A stretch of DNA of 64,000 nucleotides from Fodinibius salinus (GCF_008124865.1 NZ_VNHY01000001.1:248001-312000); one strand, 5' to 3'; counted from the stretch's first letter, positions 55,212-64,000 are shown. The notes: generated by a model not told the origin, from the letters alone. Numbers and translations are program-made.

Positions 55212-56477
55212 TTAAGTTTTTCGTTTTTTCTTTTTTGCAGCAGGAAAGAGAATGTTGTTAAGGATAAGCCGATATCCGGGACTGCTGGGATGGAGACTTA
55301 AATCCGTAGGAGGGTCATTAACGCGATGTGTATAGTCCTCGGGATCATGACCGGCGTAAAAGGTAAAAGTACCGCGCCCGTAGTTGCCGTGGACATATTT
55401 GACCATATCACGACCCGGACTTTCACCCAGAATAACAACCGACTCTTTAACTTTGTCCTTTTGAAAAGCAGTAGTCTGACCGTAGAATCCGCGAATGCTG
55501 CTTACGTGATTTTGGGTAAGCATTGTCGGTACCGGATCCCACTTAGCCGAGAATTCAAAGAGCGTAAAAAAGTCTAGCGATCGGTCCACTTTATCAAGTT
55601 GTATTGGTACATCAATATTTGCGTGTTCATATTCCGATGGATTTTTACTGATGGTAAAGTCTGTGAATGCCAGGGTATTATCAAAGTTGAGCTTTTGCTG
55701 AGCATTTGGATCCATCGGGTCGCCGTCAAAGGGTTGGGGAGCGATATCTACATCTTGTGCAGCAAGGGCTATATCGAAGGTATCGGTGCCCGAACACATT
55801 GAGAACATAAAGCCGCCGTTGGAAATATATTTTTTGATGTTAGCTGCCACAGCTTTCTTTTCATTGCTCACCTTTTGATATCCTAGTTCATGGGCCAGTG
55901 ATTTTGCTTGTTTTACTTGATTAATATACCACGGCTGATTGCGCGATGATCCCCAGAACTTGCCGTATTGACCGGTAAAATCCTCGTGATGCAGATGCAG
56001 CCAGTCGTACTTTGAGAGTTCACCATTAAGTACCTCCGGATCCCAAACTTTGTTATATTCTATCCCGGCATAGTTGAGAACCAGTGTGACTGCATCATCC
56101 CAGGGCATAGCCTGCTTAGGAGTATAGACGGCAATTTTAGGTGCTTTATCTAAATTAATGACCGAAGTATTAGCATCCTGCTGTTGGACATCTGCAATAA
56201 TATCAGCTGCCTGTGAAGCTGATATCGCCTTTGCTTTCACGTTTTTGAGTCGGCACTTTCGCATCAGCTCATCAGAATATGCCGTCATAAAGCTACCTCC
56301 TTGGTAGTTTAATAGCCATTTCGATGAGTTACCGTCCTGTAAATTATTAAAGATGATGCCGTATGCCTTCAAATGGTCGGTTTGGGAGGCATTCATTGGA
56401 ATAAGCAGTTGCTTTTGAGCTACTGCACCAGTGCTAAGTATCAAAGAGAGAAAAAGTAACGTAAGAGTGCGAAACAT
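55212..56477 (-). CDS. Secreted GATase1-like protein (often named asparagine synthetase B)
   Basis: A 421-residue protein with a signal peptide (MFRTLTLLFLSLILSTGAVAQ). The open frame extends 22 codons further upstream (to 56543), but that would lie inside the preceding gene, while the ATG at 56477 is 4 bases after its stop. The core resembles a class I glutamine amidotransferase/ThuA-like fold: KIAVYTPKQAMPWDDAVTLVLNYAGI, WLHLHHEDFTGQYGKF, and the nucleophile-type turn GGFMFSMCSGTDTFDIALA. It ends in a basic Lys/Arg tail (AAKKKKRKT). In Bacteroidota such proteins are often labelled asparagine synthetase B, but no synthetase domain is present, so that name is doubtful. Function unknown. Confidence 0.75.
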   Translation of the reverse strand: MFRTLTLLFLSLILSTGAVAQKQLLIPMNASQTDHLKAYGIIFNNLQDGNSSKWLLNYQGGSFMTAYSDELMRKCRLKNVKAKAISASQAADIIADVQQQDANTSVINLDKAPKIAVYTPKQAMPWDDAVTLVLNYAGIEYNKVWDPEVLNGELSKYDWLHLHHEDFTGQYGKFWGSSRNQPWYINQVKQAKSLAHELGYQKVSNEKKAVAANIKKYISNGGFMFSMCSGTDTFDIALAAQDVDIAPQPFDGDPMDPNAQQKLNFDNTLAFTDFTISKNPSEYEHANIDVPIQLDKVDRSLDFFTLFEFSAKWDPVPTMLTQNHVSSIRGFYGQTTAFQKDKVKESVVILGESPGRDMVKYVHGNYGRGTFTFYAGHDPEDYTHRVNDPPTDLSLHPSSPGYRLILNNILFPAAKKKKRKT

Positions 56478-56481
56478 TATA

Positions 56482-58368
56482 TCAGGTTTGAATATTTTGC
56501 AATTCGTTAATTCGCTGGCGTACAAAAGAAGCGTAAAATCCATCGGGATAATTCAGGATAATATCTTCATAAATATTGATTACTGCATCCACTGACTGTG
56601 GTAGTTGGGAGGAATCATTTTTTGGTACTTCCGGAGATATTGATTCAGTATTGACAAACTGATCTGCAATGCGTGCCTTTTCCCAAAGCAATCGTTCATG
56701 AAGAGGAGAAGCCGCTCCGCGCTGCTTAAGATACGAGGTTAGCTCCTTATAAATAGCTGTGACATTATTACCATTTTTGTGTTTACTCCAAATTAGTAAA
56801 GCATTATCGGCCAGTGGATTTGGGGTCTCAGTGTGAAATACCTCCTGAAGTTTATTTTTGCCAAGCTGATCTTTGCCCTGCGAAAAATATTCCACGGCCT
56901 TGGCAAGAGGCGCCAGTTGTTGACCGGTGCTGTCAGCTTGCAGTCCATCTTGTATCCACATGCGAAGCTGCACGGCATCATTTGCAAAATAGGAAGTATG
57001 TTGGCGTTCCAGGGCGTTAAGCTGAATTTTAGCAAATTCATAATCCCCGGAATAAAAATCAGCTAGTGCGGTATAATAACGACTTTTTTCAGCCAGGGCA
57101 CCAGTTTCTGTTTCTTTGGTACTTTGGGTAAAAGCAATGCGTGCCCGCGTGTGTTCATTGTTATAAAGATGCAGGCGTCCTTTTATAAAATATATTTGAG
57201 CCTGTACCTTTTTACTGGACTGTTTACGCAATTCTTTGAGATATTTCGAAGCTTCTTTTGGCTGATGGAAGACATCTAAAGCCATCTCGGAGAGGGCGAT
57301 TAAGACCTCATTAAGTTGACGATAATTAGGATTCTGTTGCCTAATTTGCAGGAGTTTTTCTCGTGCTTTCTGATAGAGCTCATCTTTTTTAGGAGAGAGT
57401 GAAAGATTATAGTTTTCCAGATAGCTAGCCCATCTCCGATAAACTGAAGCAAGTTCTTCCATACACTGGTACTTCAGAGAGCTATTATTATTTTCGATAT
57501 AATATGAATAGGCACGTTCAGCCAGTGTAAACTCATTAGCCGCTAGCAGTCTGTCGGCTAGGTTGTATAAAATGTATGTTGTTTGGTCAGATTGTGATTC
57601 AACATTCTGCGCCGTCACCAGTGCTCGCTGATACAGCTTGCGTTCCATGAGTAGCCAAACTTCAAGCTGTTGCAAATTTATGGATTGTGGATGGGCAGGA
57701 GAGAGGTCATCCAGGAAATCAGAAATTTCGAGGATAGCCACATCATAAACTTGATTATCGCGGAACCGTAAAAGTTGCCGTTGAACATAAGAAACCGATC
57801 GATTATTCGATTTTACGAGCTGCAGGTATTCATTTATTGCTTTGGAATATTCGCCTGCTTGTAAATATGTATCGGCAAGCTGGGCAGATATAGATGAGGA
57901 TGCAGAAAACTCCCGCCGAATCTTTTGATATACTGCTATTGCTTTTTGATGTTCCTGCCGGTCACTCATGGTGTTGGCCAAGCGTAACAGGGTTTGTTGC
58001 CGGTCAGTTTGTTGTTGCAATTCATTCCAGATGGCAAATGCTTGCTTGCGGTCGCCGCTGATGTGATAAATTTCTCCCAATCGTATGAGGACACGCGGAC
58101 TTTCGTTAGCCTCTTGAGTTATGGTAATAGCTTTTTCATAGTCCTTAAGCTGGATGAGACATTCCGTAGCTTTTTGCAGGTAAGTATAAACAGAGGGTTT
58201 TTCTTGATGTAAGCGATAAAATATTTTATAGGCCTGTTGATATTCTTGCTGGTTAAGTAATTGCTCAGCTTTTGAATAGGCGTTCCCTGTTTGGGCAGCA
58301 GCTGACAGGGGTATTGACAGCGCTACAAAACCGATAATCAAATATGTAGTAAATGGTCGTAGGTTCAT
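56482..58368 (-). CDS. Exported TPR-repeat protein
   Basis: A 628-residue protein with a signal peptide (residues 1-25, ending SIPLSAAAQTG) followed by about ten tetratricopeptide-like repeats (AYSKAEQLLNQQEYQQAYKIFYRLHQ, KAIAVYQKIRREF, EYSKAINEYLQLV, YEFAKIQLNALE). Probably a periplasmic scaffold for protein contacts. Its ATG overlaps the stop of maf in a TAATG junction, and the next gene starts 4 bases after its own stop, so the three form one operon. No enzymatic motif is seen. Confidence 0.82.
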   Translation of the reverse strand: MNLRPFTTYLIIGFVALSIPLSAAAQTGNAYSKAEQLLNQQEYQQAYKIFYRLHQEKPSVYTYLQKATECLIQLKDYEKAITITQEANESPRVLIRLGEIYHISGDRKQAFAIWNELQQQTDRQQTLLRLANTMSDRQEHQKAIAVYQKIRREFSASSSISAQLADTYLQAGEYSKAINEYLQLVKSNNRSVSYVQRQLLRFRDNQVYDVAILEISDFLDDLSPAHPQSINLQQLEVWLLMERKLYQRALVTAQNVESQSDQTTYILYNLADRLLAANEFTLAERAYSYYIENNNSSLKYQCMEELASVYRRWASYLENYNLSLSPKKDELYQKAREKLLQIRQQNPNYRQLNEVLIALSEMALDVFHQPKEASKYLKELRKQSSKKVQAQIYFIKGRLHLYNNEHTRARIAFTQSTKETETGALAEKSRYYTALADFYSGDYEFAKIQLNALERQHTSYFANDAVQLRMWIQDGLQADSTGQQLAPLAKAVEYFSQGKDQLGKNKLQEVFHTETPNPLADNALLIWSKHKNGNNVTAIYKELTSYLKQRGAASPLHERLLWEKARIADQFVNTESISPEVPKNDSSQLPQSVDAVINIYEDIILNYPDGFYASFVRQRINELQNIQT

Positions 58369-58979
58369 TAGGAATCTACTTCTAAGTTGGGAAGTACCCC
58401 AGGTGCAAATGACTTCATTTCAGTATAAAAGCTGTGGAGCGGAAATCCTACCACATTGTAATAGCTACCGCTAATTTTCTTTACGAATAATGCGCCAAAA
58501 TCATCTTGGATTCCATATCCTCCTGCTTTGTCCAGGGGAGCACCGCTCGAAACGTAGCTATCTAGGTATGCAGAATCGATATTTCCAAATGTGACGTCGG
58601 TAATTTCGGCAAATGTGGTAGTATTTGTGATGTTATTGTTTGTTCCCGTTTGGCAGAGCGCAACGCCGGTAATAACTTGGTGAGTGTTATTACTCAGTCG
58701 GTTTAGCATGGCTGTCGCCTCGTCAGCATCTTCCGGTTTTTCCAGAATAGCATCCTCAAAGACTACAACGGTATCAGCCCCGATTATCAGTGATTCTTTA
58801 AATGAGGGAGCTACATCTTTAGCTTTGCGCATAGAAAGTAATCGAACGACATCTCGTCCGGAAAGACCGGAAGAGTATGCTTCACCTACCGAGCTTGGAT
58901 GGACCTGAAACTCTAGGTTGATATGTTCAAGTAGCTGTTTACGGCGTGGACTGCCCGAAGCAAGAATAATATATTGCAC
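58368..58979 (-). CDS. maf: Maf family nucleotide pyrophosphatase
   Basis: Hydrolyses dTTP/UTP or m7GTP-like nucleotides to monophosphates; linked to septum inhibition and to cleaning non-canonical nucleotides. The 203 residues start IILASGSPRRKQLLEHI, with LIIGADTVVVFEDAILEKPED and ITGVALCQ, then the substrate loop SSGAPLDKAGGYGIQDDFGALFVKKISGSYYNVVGFP. QDDFGALF with these residues suggests the dTTP/UTP class (YhdE-like), by memory of the family. First gene of the operon with the TPR gene. Confidence 0.94.
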   Translation of the reverse strand: MQYIILASGSPRRKQLLEHINLEFQVHPSSVGEAYSSGLSGRDVVRLLSMRKAKDVAPSFKESLIIGADTVVVFEDAILEKPEDADEATAMLNRLSNNTHQVITGVALCQTGTNNNITNTTTFAEITDVTFGNIDSAYLDSYVSSGAPLDKAGGYGIQDDFGALFVKKISGSYYNVVGFPLHSFYTEMKSFAPGVLPNLEVDS

Positions 58980-59092
58980 TGTTAATTCTGGATGGTTGCT
59001 TTACATTAATAAATTTGATTGTTTCAATGGTATGAAGAAATCTGCAAAAAATTCATTATAATAAAGAGAAATTACTAAAAATATATTCGCAT

Positions 59093-59344
59093 ATGGCATC
59101 AAAAAAACATCGTAGTAGTGGCAAGAATAGGACAATGATTTTTAGTGCCTGGAATTATAAAATGTTGGCATTGGGTATGTTTTTGGTGCTTGCTGGCTTT
59201 TTGGCCATGTATGCTGAAAATGAGGTCGAAGGTATAATCTCATTATATATTTCACCCATCGTAATTATGGCAGGATATATCTCTGTAATTATCGCCATCC
59301 TTAAACACGACGACGGTTCATCGGCGGCCCAATCAGAATCTTAA
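59093..59344 (+). CDS. DUF3098 small membrane protein
   Basis: An 83-residue protein with a basic N-terminus (MASKKHRSSGKNRTM) and two membrane helices (about 21-41 and 48-68), with the DUF3098-type loop EVEGIISLYISPIVIMAGY. From memory, this family in Bacteroidota is often found near ftsX. Here it precedes a DUF92 gene by 10 bases. Function unknown. Confidence 0.8.
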   Translation: MASKKHRSSGKNRTMIFSAWNYKMLALGMFLVLAGFLAMYAENEVEGIISLYISPIVIMAGYISVIIAILKHDDGSSAAQSES

Positions 59345-59354
59345 TTCTTTTCGC

Positions 59355-60158
59355 GTGGACCGTAAGCTGAATGCACTTTTTATTTTTCTGCTGATTGTAT
59401 TATTTATTTCTGTAGCCTCTGTTTCTCAGCAGTGGAACATTATACTGGGTATAGGACTGGCTATTGTTGTCACATTTCCATCATTTATAGGCGGTAAATT
59501 GACTCTCGATGGTATGTTTGCTGCCATCGTGGTTGGTGTATTTGTGTTTGGTTTTGGGGGATGGGCAGCTGCCGTGCTCTTATTATTGTTTTTTCTAAGC
59601 AGTGCAATTTTGTCTGGTCATTCAGATGTTGAAGCTTTAAAAGGGTCAAGCCGCCGCAATGGGTTACAGGTCTGGGCAAACGGATTATGGGTAGTGTTGT
59701 TCTTTGTGTTTTTCGCGATTTTTGAATCACCTGTGTTAGTGGTTGGGGCCATAGGTGCTCTTGCAGCTGCAGCCGCTGATACTTGGGGTACTGAAATAGG
59801 AGCTATGTTGGCCCGTACAACATACTGCATTACGAATTTTAAAGAAGTAAAGCCCGGTACTGATGGCGGGGTCAGCGTTCCCGGAACGGCAGCATCACTG
59901 GTGGGCAGCGCCCTTATTGCATTTGCCTCGCTATTTATCTTTTCATTTTCACAGCCGGTAGCAATTTGCATATTTTCTGCCGGATTTTTAGGCTCTGTAC
60001 TTGATTCTTATTTTGGAGCGATTTTTCAACGGAATAACGGCACAGTACCACTCCCTTTTACAGAACGGTCATTTTCTTTTGACAATAATGCTGTCAATGT
60101 CATTTCCACCGGAATGGGAGCCATGCTGGCTATAACACTTAAACTGATATTTGTATGA
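59355..60158 (+). CDS. DUF92 membrane protein
   Basis: A 267-residue integral membrane protein of the DUF92 family (TMEM19-like), with about seven helices. The conserved LDGMFAAIVVGVFVFGFGGW, AADTWGTEIGAML and LGSVLDSYFGAIFQ segments are present; the second Asp-rich segments are typical of enzymes acting on prenyl or lipid phosphates. A plant relative acts as phytyl-phosphate kinase, so a lipid kinase is possible but not shown. The start is GTG, right after the DUF3098 stop. The stop overlaps the symporter gene by 4 bases. Confidence 0.88.
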   Translation: MDRKLNALFIFLLIVLFISVASVSQQWNIILGIGLAIVVTFPSFIGGKLTLDGMFAAIVVGVFVFGFGGWAAAVLLLLFFLSSAILSGHSDVEALKGSSRRNGLQVWANGLWVVLFFVFFAIFESPVLVVGAIGALAAAAADTWGTEIGAMLARTTYCITNFKEVKPGTDGGVSVPGTAASLVGSALIAFASLFIFSFSQPVAICIFSAGFLGSVLDSYFGAIFQRNNGTVPLPFTERSFSFDNNAVNVISTGMGAMLAITLKLIFV

Positions 60159-61465
60159 AGAAGTGGTATCAAAAGTTACACTGGCAAATTCTTATTGGTT
60201 TAGTTCTGGGGCTCATTTGGGGGCTGGTTGCAAGCGTGGCCGGTTTTACCTCATTTACAGTTGATTACGTTAAGCCCATAGGTACTATTTTTATTAATCT
60301 GCTTAAGCTTATTGCTGTACCACTGGTGCTTGCTTCGCTGATTGTAGGGGTAACCAGCCTGAATGATATGGCCAAGCTTTCGCGGATGGGCGGTAAAACG
60401 GTGGCTATATATGTTGTAACCACTATTTGTGCTATTACTATTGGATTGACAGTGGTAAACCTCATTCAACCCGGTGACTTTTTACCTGAAGCTACCCAGC
60501 AAGAGCTGATGAGTAGTTACCAGCAAAATATCGAAGGTTCATCGCAGTCGGCCAAGGAAGTGATGGATCGTTCACCGCTTGCTTTTTTAGTAAATATAGT
60601 GCCACAAAACTTTTTCTCTTCTGCATCCGATAATGGAAATATGCTACAGGTAGTTTTTGTTGCCATCCTTCTGGGTATCGGTATTATTCAGATCCCGAAA
60701 GAAAAAGGAGAGCCGCTTATTGCCTTTTTTGATTCTCTTAACGATGTGATTATTAAGATTGTGGACTTTGTGATGCTTATTGCTCCCTATGGGGTCTTTG
60801 CCCTTATGGCCGGTGTTATTGTGGATTTAGCTGGGGATGACCTGGGCCGTGCCCTCGATCTTTTAGGGGCCTTGGGATGGTATAGTTTAGCTGTAATTAT
60901 TGGACTGCTTTTACACGTTTTGATTGTGTACTCCAGCCTATTTCGGTTGTTCAGCAATATGAAATTCAGTGATTTCTTTAAGGCCATTCGCCCCGCGGTA
61001 CTGGTTGGATTTAGTACCAGCTCAAGCTCAGCTACCTTACCCGTCACTATGGAGCGCATGGAAAAAAATGGCGGGGTAGATGAAGAAGTGTCCAGCTTTG
61101 TGTTGCCTATCGGAGCTACTATTAATATGGATGGAACGAGTTTGTACCAAGCCGTAGCAGCGGTCTTTATTTCGCAGGCATTGGGTCTTGACCTGTCTAT
61201 TGCCCAACAGATTACTATTGTACTTACCGCAACTCTGGCCTCCATCGGAACTGCAGGTGTGCCTGGCGCTGGTATTATCATGCTGGTAATTGTACTACAG
61301 GCTATCGAGGTGCCGGTACAAGGTATTGCGCTTATTTTAGGCGTCGATCGTATTCTGGATATGTGTCGTACCGCTGTTAATATTACCGGGGATGCAGCTG
61401 TTTCTGTGGCGGTGGCTCATACCGAGGGATTACTTGGTGAAATGCACCTCGAGGATGAAGAGTAG
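60155..61465 (+). CDS. Dicarboxylate/amino acid:cation symporter (DAACS family)
   Basis: A 436-residue secondary transporter of the GltP/DctA type, bringing in glutamate, aspartate or C4-dicarboxylates with Na+ or H+. Seen: the Ser-rich re-entrant loop FSTSSSSATLPVTMERM, the conserved GATINMDGTSLYQAVAAVF, and the second re-entrant loop ASIGTAGVPGAGIIMLVIVLQA. DRILDMCRTAVNITGDA follows. Exact substrate cannot be fixed. It overlaps the DUF92 gene by 4 bases and has its own terminator. Confidence 0.93.
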   Translation: MKKWYQKLHWQILIGLVLGLIWGLVASVAGFTSFTVDYVKPIGTIFINLLKLIAVPLVLASLIVGVTSLNDMAKLSRMGGKTVAIYVVTTICAITIGLTVVNLIQPGDFLPEATQQELMSSYQQNIEGSSQSAKEVMDRSPLAFLVNIVPQNFFSSASDNGNMLQVVFVAILLGIGIIQIPKEKGEPLIAFFDSLNDVIIKIVDFVMLIAPYGVFALMAGVIVDLAGDDLGRALDLLGALGWYSLAVIIGLLLHVLIVYSSLFRLFSNMKFSDFFKAIRPAVLVGFSTSSSSATLPVTMERMEKNGGVDEEVSSFVLPIGATINMDGTSLYQAVAAVFISQALGLDLSIAQQITIVLTATLASIGTAGVPGAGIIMLVIVLQAIEVPVQGIALILGVDRILDMCRTAVNITGDAAVSVAVAHTEGLLGEMHLEDEE

Positions 61466-61496
61466 AAAACATCTAAAATATCAGTGTTATAGGAGT

Positions 61497-61535
61497 TGCA
61501 CCTGAAATTAATTCAGGTGCATTATTCCTTTTTCT
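61497..61535 (+). terminator. Rho-independent terminator of the symporter operon
   Basis: TGCACCTGAA (61497-61506) pairs perfectly with TTCAGGTGCA (61512-61521) over a 5-base loop, followed by TTATTCCTTTTTC. Confidence 0.8.
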
Positions 61536-61665
61536 GTCTCCGGATTAAAAAGTCGGAACGGACTCTCTACCTTTACCATTGTAACCATCATAGCACTAGC
61601 TGTACATAAAATGTAGGTGGGTCTCCGAACTTGGCCAATCTTGTATTTGACTAACTTATATTAGC

Positions 61666-62577
61666 ATGGCATCCGAAAAATATTACAATTTCCTGATAAT
61701 TATCGCGGTGCTAATGTTTGCAGTACTCAATGTACGGGCAGTACCACAGAAAGTTGGTGAAGATTCCACTACCTATAATCAAAAGTTGGAAAAGGGGATT
61801 GAAGCATTCTATAAAACGAATTGGCAACGGGCAGGAAACATATTTAAAGAACTAAAGTCAGATTATCCGAATAATGCCCAAGCCTATTTTTTCCACTCTA
61901 TGATTCCGTTTTGGGATTATTACTTTGGGGGACGTTCTGAACAGTCCGCTGATCTTTTTTTGAGGAGATCCCAGAAAGCCATAACCGTCAGCCGTAAACA
62001 GCTGCAGCAAAATTCTACCGACACAACAATGGTTTTGATGCTCAGTGGTCTTTATGGATACCGAAGTTTAGTGGCTGCGAGCGAAAAGCGATATCAGACG
62101 GCCGTCGAAAGTGGTATGACCGGTTTCAGATATACACGTCAGCTGTTGGCTCTCAATGCGGATGATCCCCGGGCCATGATTGGCAAAGGCATGTTTTACT
62201 ATATGGCGGGCAGCGTACCCGGCAAGCTAAAATGGGTGACTAATATGATTGGTCTTTCCGGCGATACCGAAAAGGGATTCAAGGCATTGAAAAAAGCAGC
62301 AGAGTCGGATACGTATGTGCGCAACGATGCAAAAATGATACTGGCTTATCTCTATGAGCGTGAAGACCAACTTGAAAATGCTCGCAAGTACCTTCTTGAA
62401 CTTGTCAAAGCATATCCCCAGAACATTATTTTTCAGTACAATTTGGCTCGTATTCAAGAGAAAAGTGGTCAACAGCAGGCTGCGCGACAGAGATATCAAA
62501 AAGTATTAGCATTAGAAAATGTTGATCTACAAATGTTAAGGCAGAAAAGTCGCAAGCAATTAGAGTTGATAGAGTAA
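61666..62577 (+). CDS. Exported TPR-like protein of unknown role
   Basis: A 303-residue protein with a signal peptide or membrane anchor (residues 7-25, FLIIIAVLMFAVLNVRA), then helical repeats: LEKGIEAFYKTNWQRAGNIFKELKSDYPNNAQAYFF, a middle part with FYYMAGSVPGKLKWVTNMIGLSGDTEKG, and a C-terminal TPR pair (ENARKYLLELVKAYPQNIIFQYNLARIQEKSGQQQAARQRYQKVL). No catalytic motif is seen. It starts about 200 bases after the symporter operon and precedes the large secreted protein. Confidence 0.8.
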   Translation: MASEKYYNFLIIIAVLMFAVLNVRAVPQKVGEDSTTYNQKLEKGIEAFYKTNWQRAGNIFKELKSDYPNNAQAYFFHSMIPFWDYYFGGRSEQSADLFLRRSQKAITVSRKQLQQNSTDTTMVLMLSGLYGYRSLVAASEKRYQTAVESGMTGFRYTRQLLALNADDPRAMIGKGMFYYMAGSVPGKLKWVTNMIGLSGDTEKGFKALKKAAESDTYVRNDAKMILAYLYEREDQLENARKYLLELVKAYPQNIIFQYNLARIQEKSGQQQAARQRYQKVLALENVDLQMLRQKSRKQLELIE

Positions 62578-62671
62578 GCTTAGTCAAATTTTAGTGCTTA
62601 TATAATTGAAATTAGTTCAAAAAAAAGATTAATTGTATTCTACTTGGGAGTAATAACTCCAATACTAGTGT

Positions 62672-64000
62672 ATGGGAACAAGGATACGAATTAAACTTTT
62701 AATTTCAGCCATCTGTTGTACGCTTCTTGCTTTAGGCCTAACCGTACAACCTGCTTTAAGCCAGCTCTCTGCCGGGGATGTTGTATTTACAGGGTTTAAT
62801 AGTGATAGCCCGGGAGATGGTTTTGCTGTTGTATTGTTGAGTAGTGTCTCAGGAGGTCAGCAAATACATTTCACAAGCGAAGGATGGAATGGGAGCGACT
62901 TTACTGGGGCTGGCGGTAGTATAACTTGGCAAGCACCGGCTGGAGGTATTACTGCAGGTACTGTGTTGACATTTAGTGATGTCGAAGATGTACCATGGGT
63001 GAACCTAGGAACGGTTACGGACGATACAGATATGGATTTGTCTGGTTCTGGTGACGTGATCTATGCATTTCTAGGGTCCGATAAGGATACTCCTGAAACT
63101 CCTAGTAGTAGTGCATTCCTCGGTACCATATCTTCAGATCTGGCTTTATACAGCCAGCCGGATGGGACTGAGGGAACATTAGCTAATACAGGACTCACCG
63201 AAGATGGCAACGAAGTAATATTGCTCCCGGACAATGTTGATAACGCCGAATACATCGGTGACCGAAATGGCAATACCCCTGATGGTTATCGTACTTTAGT
63301 GAATGATGTCGGAACCAAGGAGGCTACAGATGATAATTGGGATATCTACAATGGCAATGACGTAGCACCCTTTCCATCTTTTAATGATGAGTCTTTTGCT
63401 ATTTTTTCGCCGCCAACAATAGCGTTTACGTCATCAACGGCATCTGGTGATGAAGGAAACTCTGTAAACTTAACGGTTGAGCTTGTGCAGGCTACTAATG
63501 CAGATGTTGATGTCGATGTTGTATTTTTGGGTAGTTCAAGCTCAGCAGTCAGCAGTGATATAAATAATTTTTCTTCCCAGACGGTGCGTTTTAAGGAGGC
63601 ATCTACCGGGGCTACAAAAAACATTTCTATTCCTATAGCCGAGAGTGATGGTTTTGAAAATACTGAAAAAGCTGTATTCCAGGTGCAAAACAATACAGCC
63701 GGCTCTATTATTACTCCGAAGTTACTGACGCTCACGATCAACGATAAAGATGCACCGGATGTGGTTATTAATGAGCTTTTAACAGAGCCACACACAGACG
63801 CTTCTGGAGATGTAAATGGAGATGGAAGTAGAAGTGCCAGTGATGATGAATTTATAGAGATAGTCAATAATGAATCAACGGAAATAGATATTTCAGGCTG
63901 GCAGTTGTCTGCCGATGGGGAGACAAATGTAATTCACACCTTTCCTGATGGAACAGTACTAGGGGCTGGAAAAGCAATAGTAGTTTTTGGAGGAGGAACA
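62672..64000 (+). CDS. Secreted protein with Calx-beta and lamin-tail domains (cut by window end)
   Basis: The open frame continues past the window, so only the first 443 residues are seen. A signal peptide (1-31, ending ALSQ) is followed by a beta-rich domain (about 32-235: AGDVVFTGFNSDSPGDGFAVVLL, ITAGTVLTFSD, AEYIGDRNGNTPDGYRTL), a Calx-beta-type repeat (about 247-362: SGDEGNSVNLTVELVQA...LLTLTINDKD) and the start of a lamin-tail domain (VVINELLTEPHTDASG...DDEFIEIVNNESTEIDISGWQLS), with a calcium-type DVNGDG loop. This kind of protein is usually large and exported, often by type IX secretion, whose C-terminal signal would lie beyond the window. Confidence 0.88.
   Translation, partial: MGTRIRIKLLISAICCTLLALGLTVQPALSQLSAGDVVFTGFNSDSPGDGFAVVLLSSVSGGQQIHFTSEGWNGSDFTGAGGSITWQAPAGGITAGTVLTFSDVEDVPWVNLGTVTDDTDMDLSGSGDVIYAFLGSDKDTPETPSSSAFLGTISSDLALYSQPDGTEGTLANTGLTEDGNEVILLPDNVDNAEYIGDRNGNTPDGYRTLVNDVGTKEATDDNWDIYNGNDVAPFPSFNDESFAIFSPPTIAFTSSTASGDEGNSVNLTVELVQATNADVDVDVVFLGSSSSAVSSDINNFSSQTVRFKEASTGATKNISIPIAESDGFENTEKAVFQVQNNTAGSIITPKLLTLTINDKDAPDVVINELLTEPHTDASGDVNGDGSRSASDDEFIEIVNNESTEIDISGWQLSADGETNVIHTFPDGTVLGAGKAIVVFGGGT

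Noticed and set aside
56478-56543. Upstream extension of the GATase1-like protein
   Set aside because: It overlaps the TPR gene and precedes the signal peptide; the ATG at 56477 lies 4 bases after the TPR stop.
60787-61281. 164-residue minus-strand open frame
   Set aside because: Antisense to the most conserved part of the DAACS symporter; not a separate gene.
63346-63867. 173-residue minus-strand open frame near the window end
   Set aside because: It is antisense to the intact Calx-beta/lamin-tail gene, rich in Ser and Val as expected of a shadow, and has no promoter or family match.
1-64000. tRNA, rRNA, CRISPR arrays, insertion sequences or prophage genes
   Set aside because: All intergenic gaps are under 300 bases and were read on both strands; no cloverleaf, spaced repeat, transposase or integrase was seen.

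Overview
The window looks like a chromosomal segment of a Bacteroidota-like bacterium, most probably of the Balneolota/Rhodothermota side of the FCB group. This is inferred from the gene types and signals, not from a database match. The evidence is a giant SprA (type IX secretion/gliding) gene, a GldE-like CorC protein, a DUF3098 protein, the Bacteroidota type of AraC regulator with a heavy-metal-associated N-terminus, a LuxE/LuxC pair without luciferase, and several -7 boxes of the Bacteroidota form TAnnTTTG with little Shine-Dalgarno signal. I found no rRNA, tRNA, CRISPR array, transposase, integrase or phage gene. Genes are tightly packed and several convergent pairs overlap. No gene-free stretch exceeds 300 bases.

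Layout. 0-5 kb: a small unknown protein, guaB, and the converging LptG/LptF permease pair. 5-14.5 kb: sprA (7.2 kb), converging on lnt and rsmI. Together with lptFG this makes an envelope-biogenesis block. 14.7-17 kb: a VOC protein and the grpE-dnaJ chaperone operon, which has a close match to a sigma-54 promoter. 17-23 kb, all on the minus strand: an ATP-grasp enzyme, then a metal-handling group (HMA-AraC regulator, methyltransferase, SpoIIAA-like protein, Zn/Cd-type P-ATPase), then a GNAT and a Fur-family regulator. 23-32 kb: long-chain acyl-CoA ligase, a small membrane protein, a minus-strand cysteine desulfurase/LOG/DUF1499 operon, an outer-membrane protein, pgk and an AidB-like acyl-CoA dehydrogenase. 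32-42.6 kb: DUF2207 membrane protein, ssb, the CorC/GldE-like protein, murB, a DUF2779 double-nuclease-like protein, an M48 lipoprotein protease and purB.

42.7-47.5 kb: a LuxE-like/LuxC-like pair and PEP synthase. 47.7-55.1 kb: leuS, a Na/Ca exchanger family protein, a GH3 family ligase, citrate synthase and MazG. 55.2-59 kb, minus strand: Maf, a TPR protein and a GATase1-like secreted protein, as a tight operon. 59-62.6 kb: DUF3098, DUF92, a dicarboxylate/amino-acid:cation symporter and a TPR protein. The window ends inside a secreted Calx-beta/lamin-tail protein.

Most of the window is housekeeping: purine synthesis, glycolysis/gluconeogenesis/TCA, translation, wall and envelope. The parts most worth a second look are the sigma-54-like promoter in front of grpE-dnaJ, the metal cluster whose regulator rather than its pump carries the MxCxxC domain, the DUF2779 protein with a cysteine pattern like a Cas4/AddB iron-sulfur nuclease but an apparently decayed PD-(D/E)XK site, the orphan LuxE/LuxC pair, and the terminator/promoter overlap between gltA and the GH3 gene.
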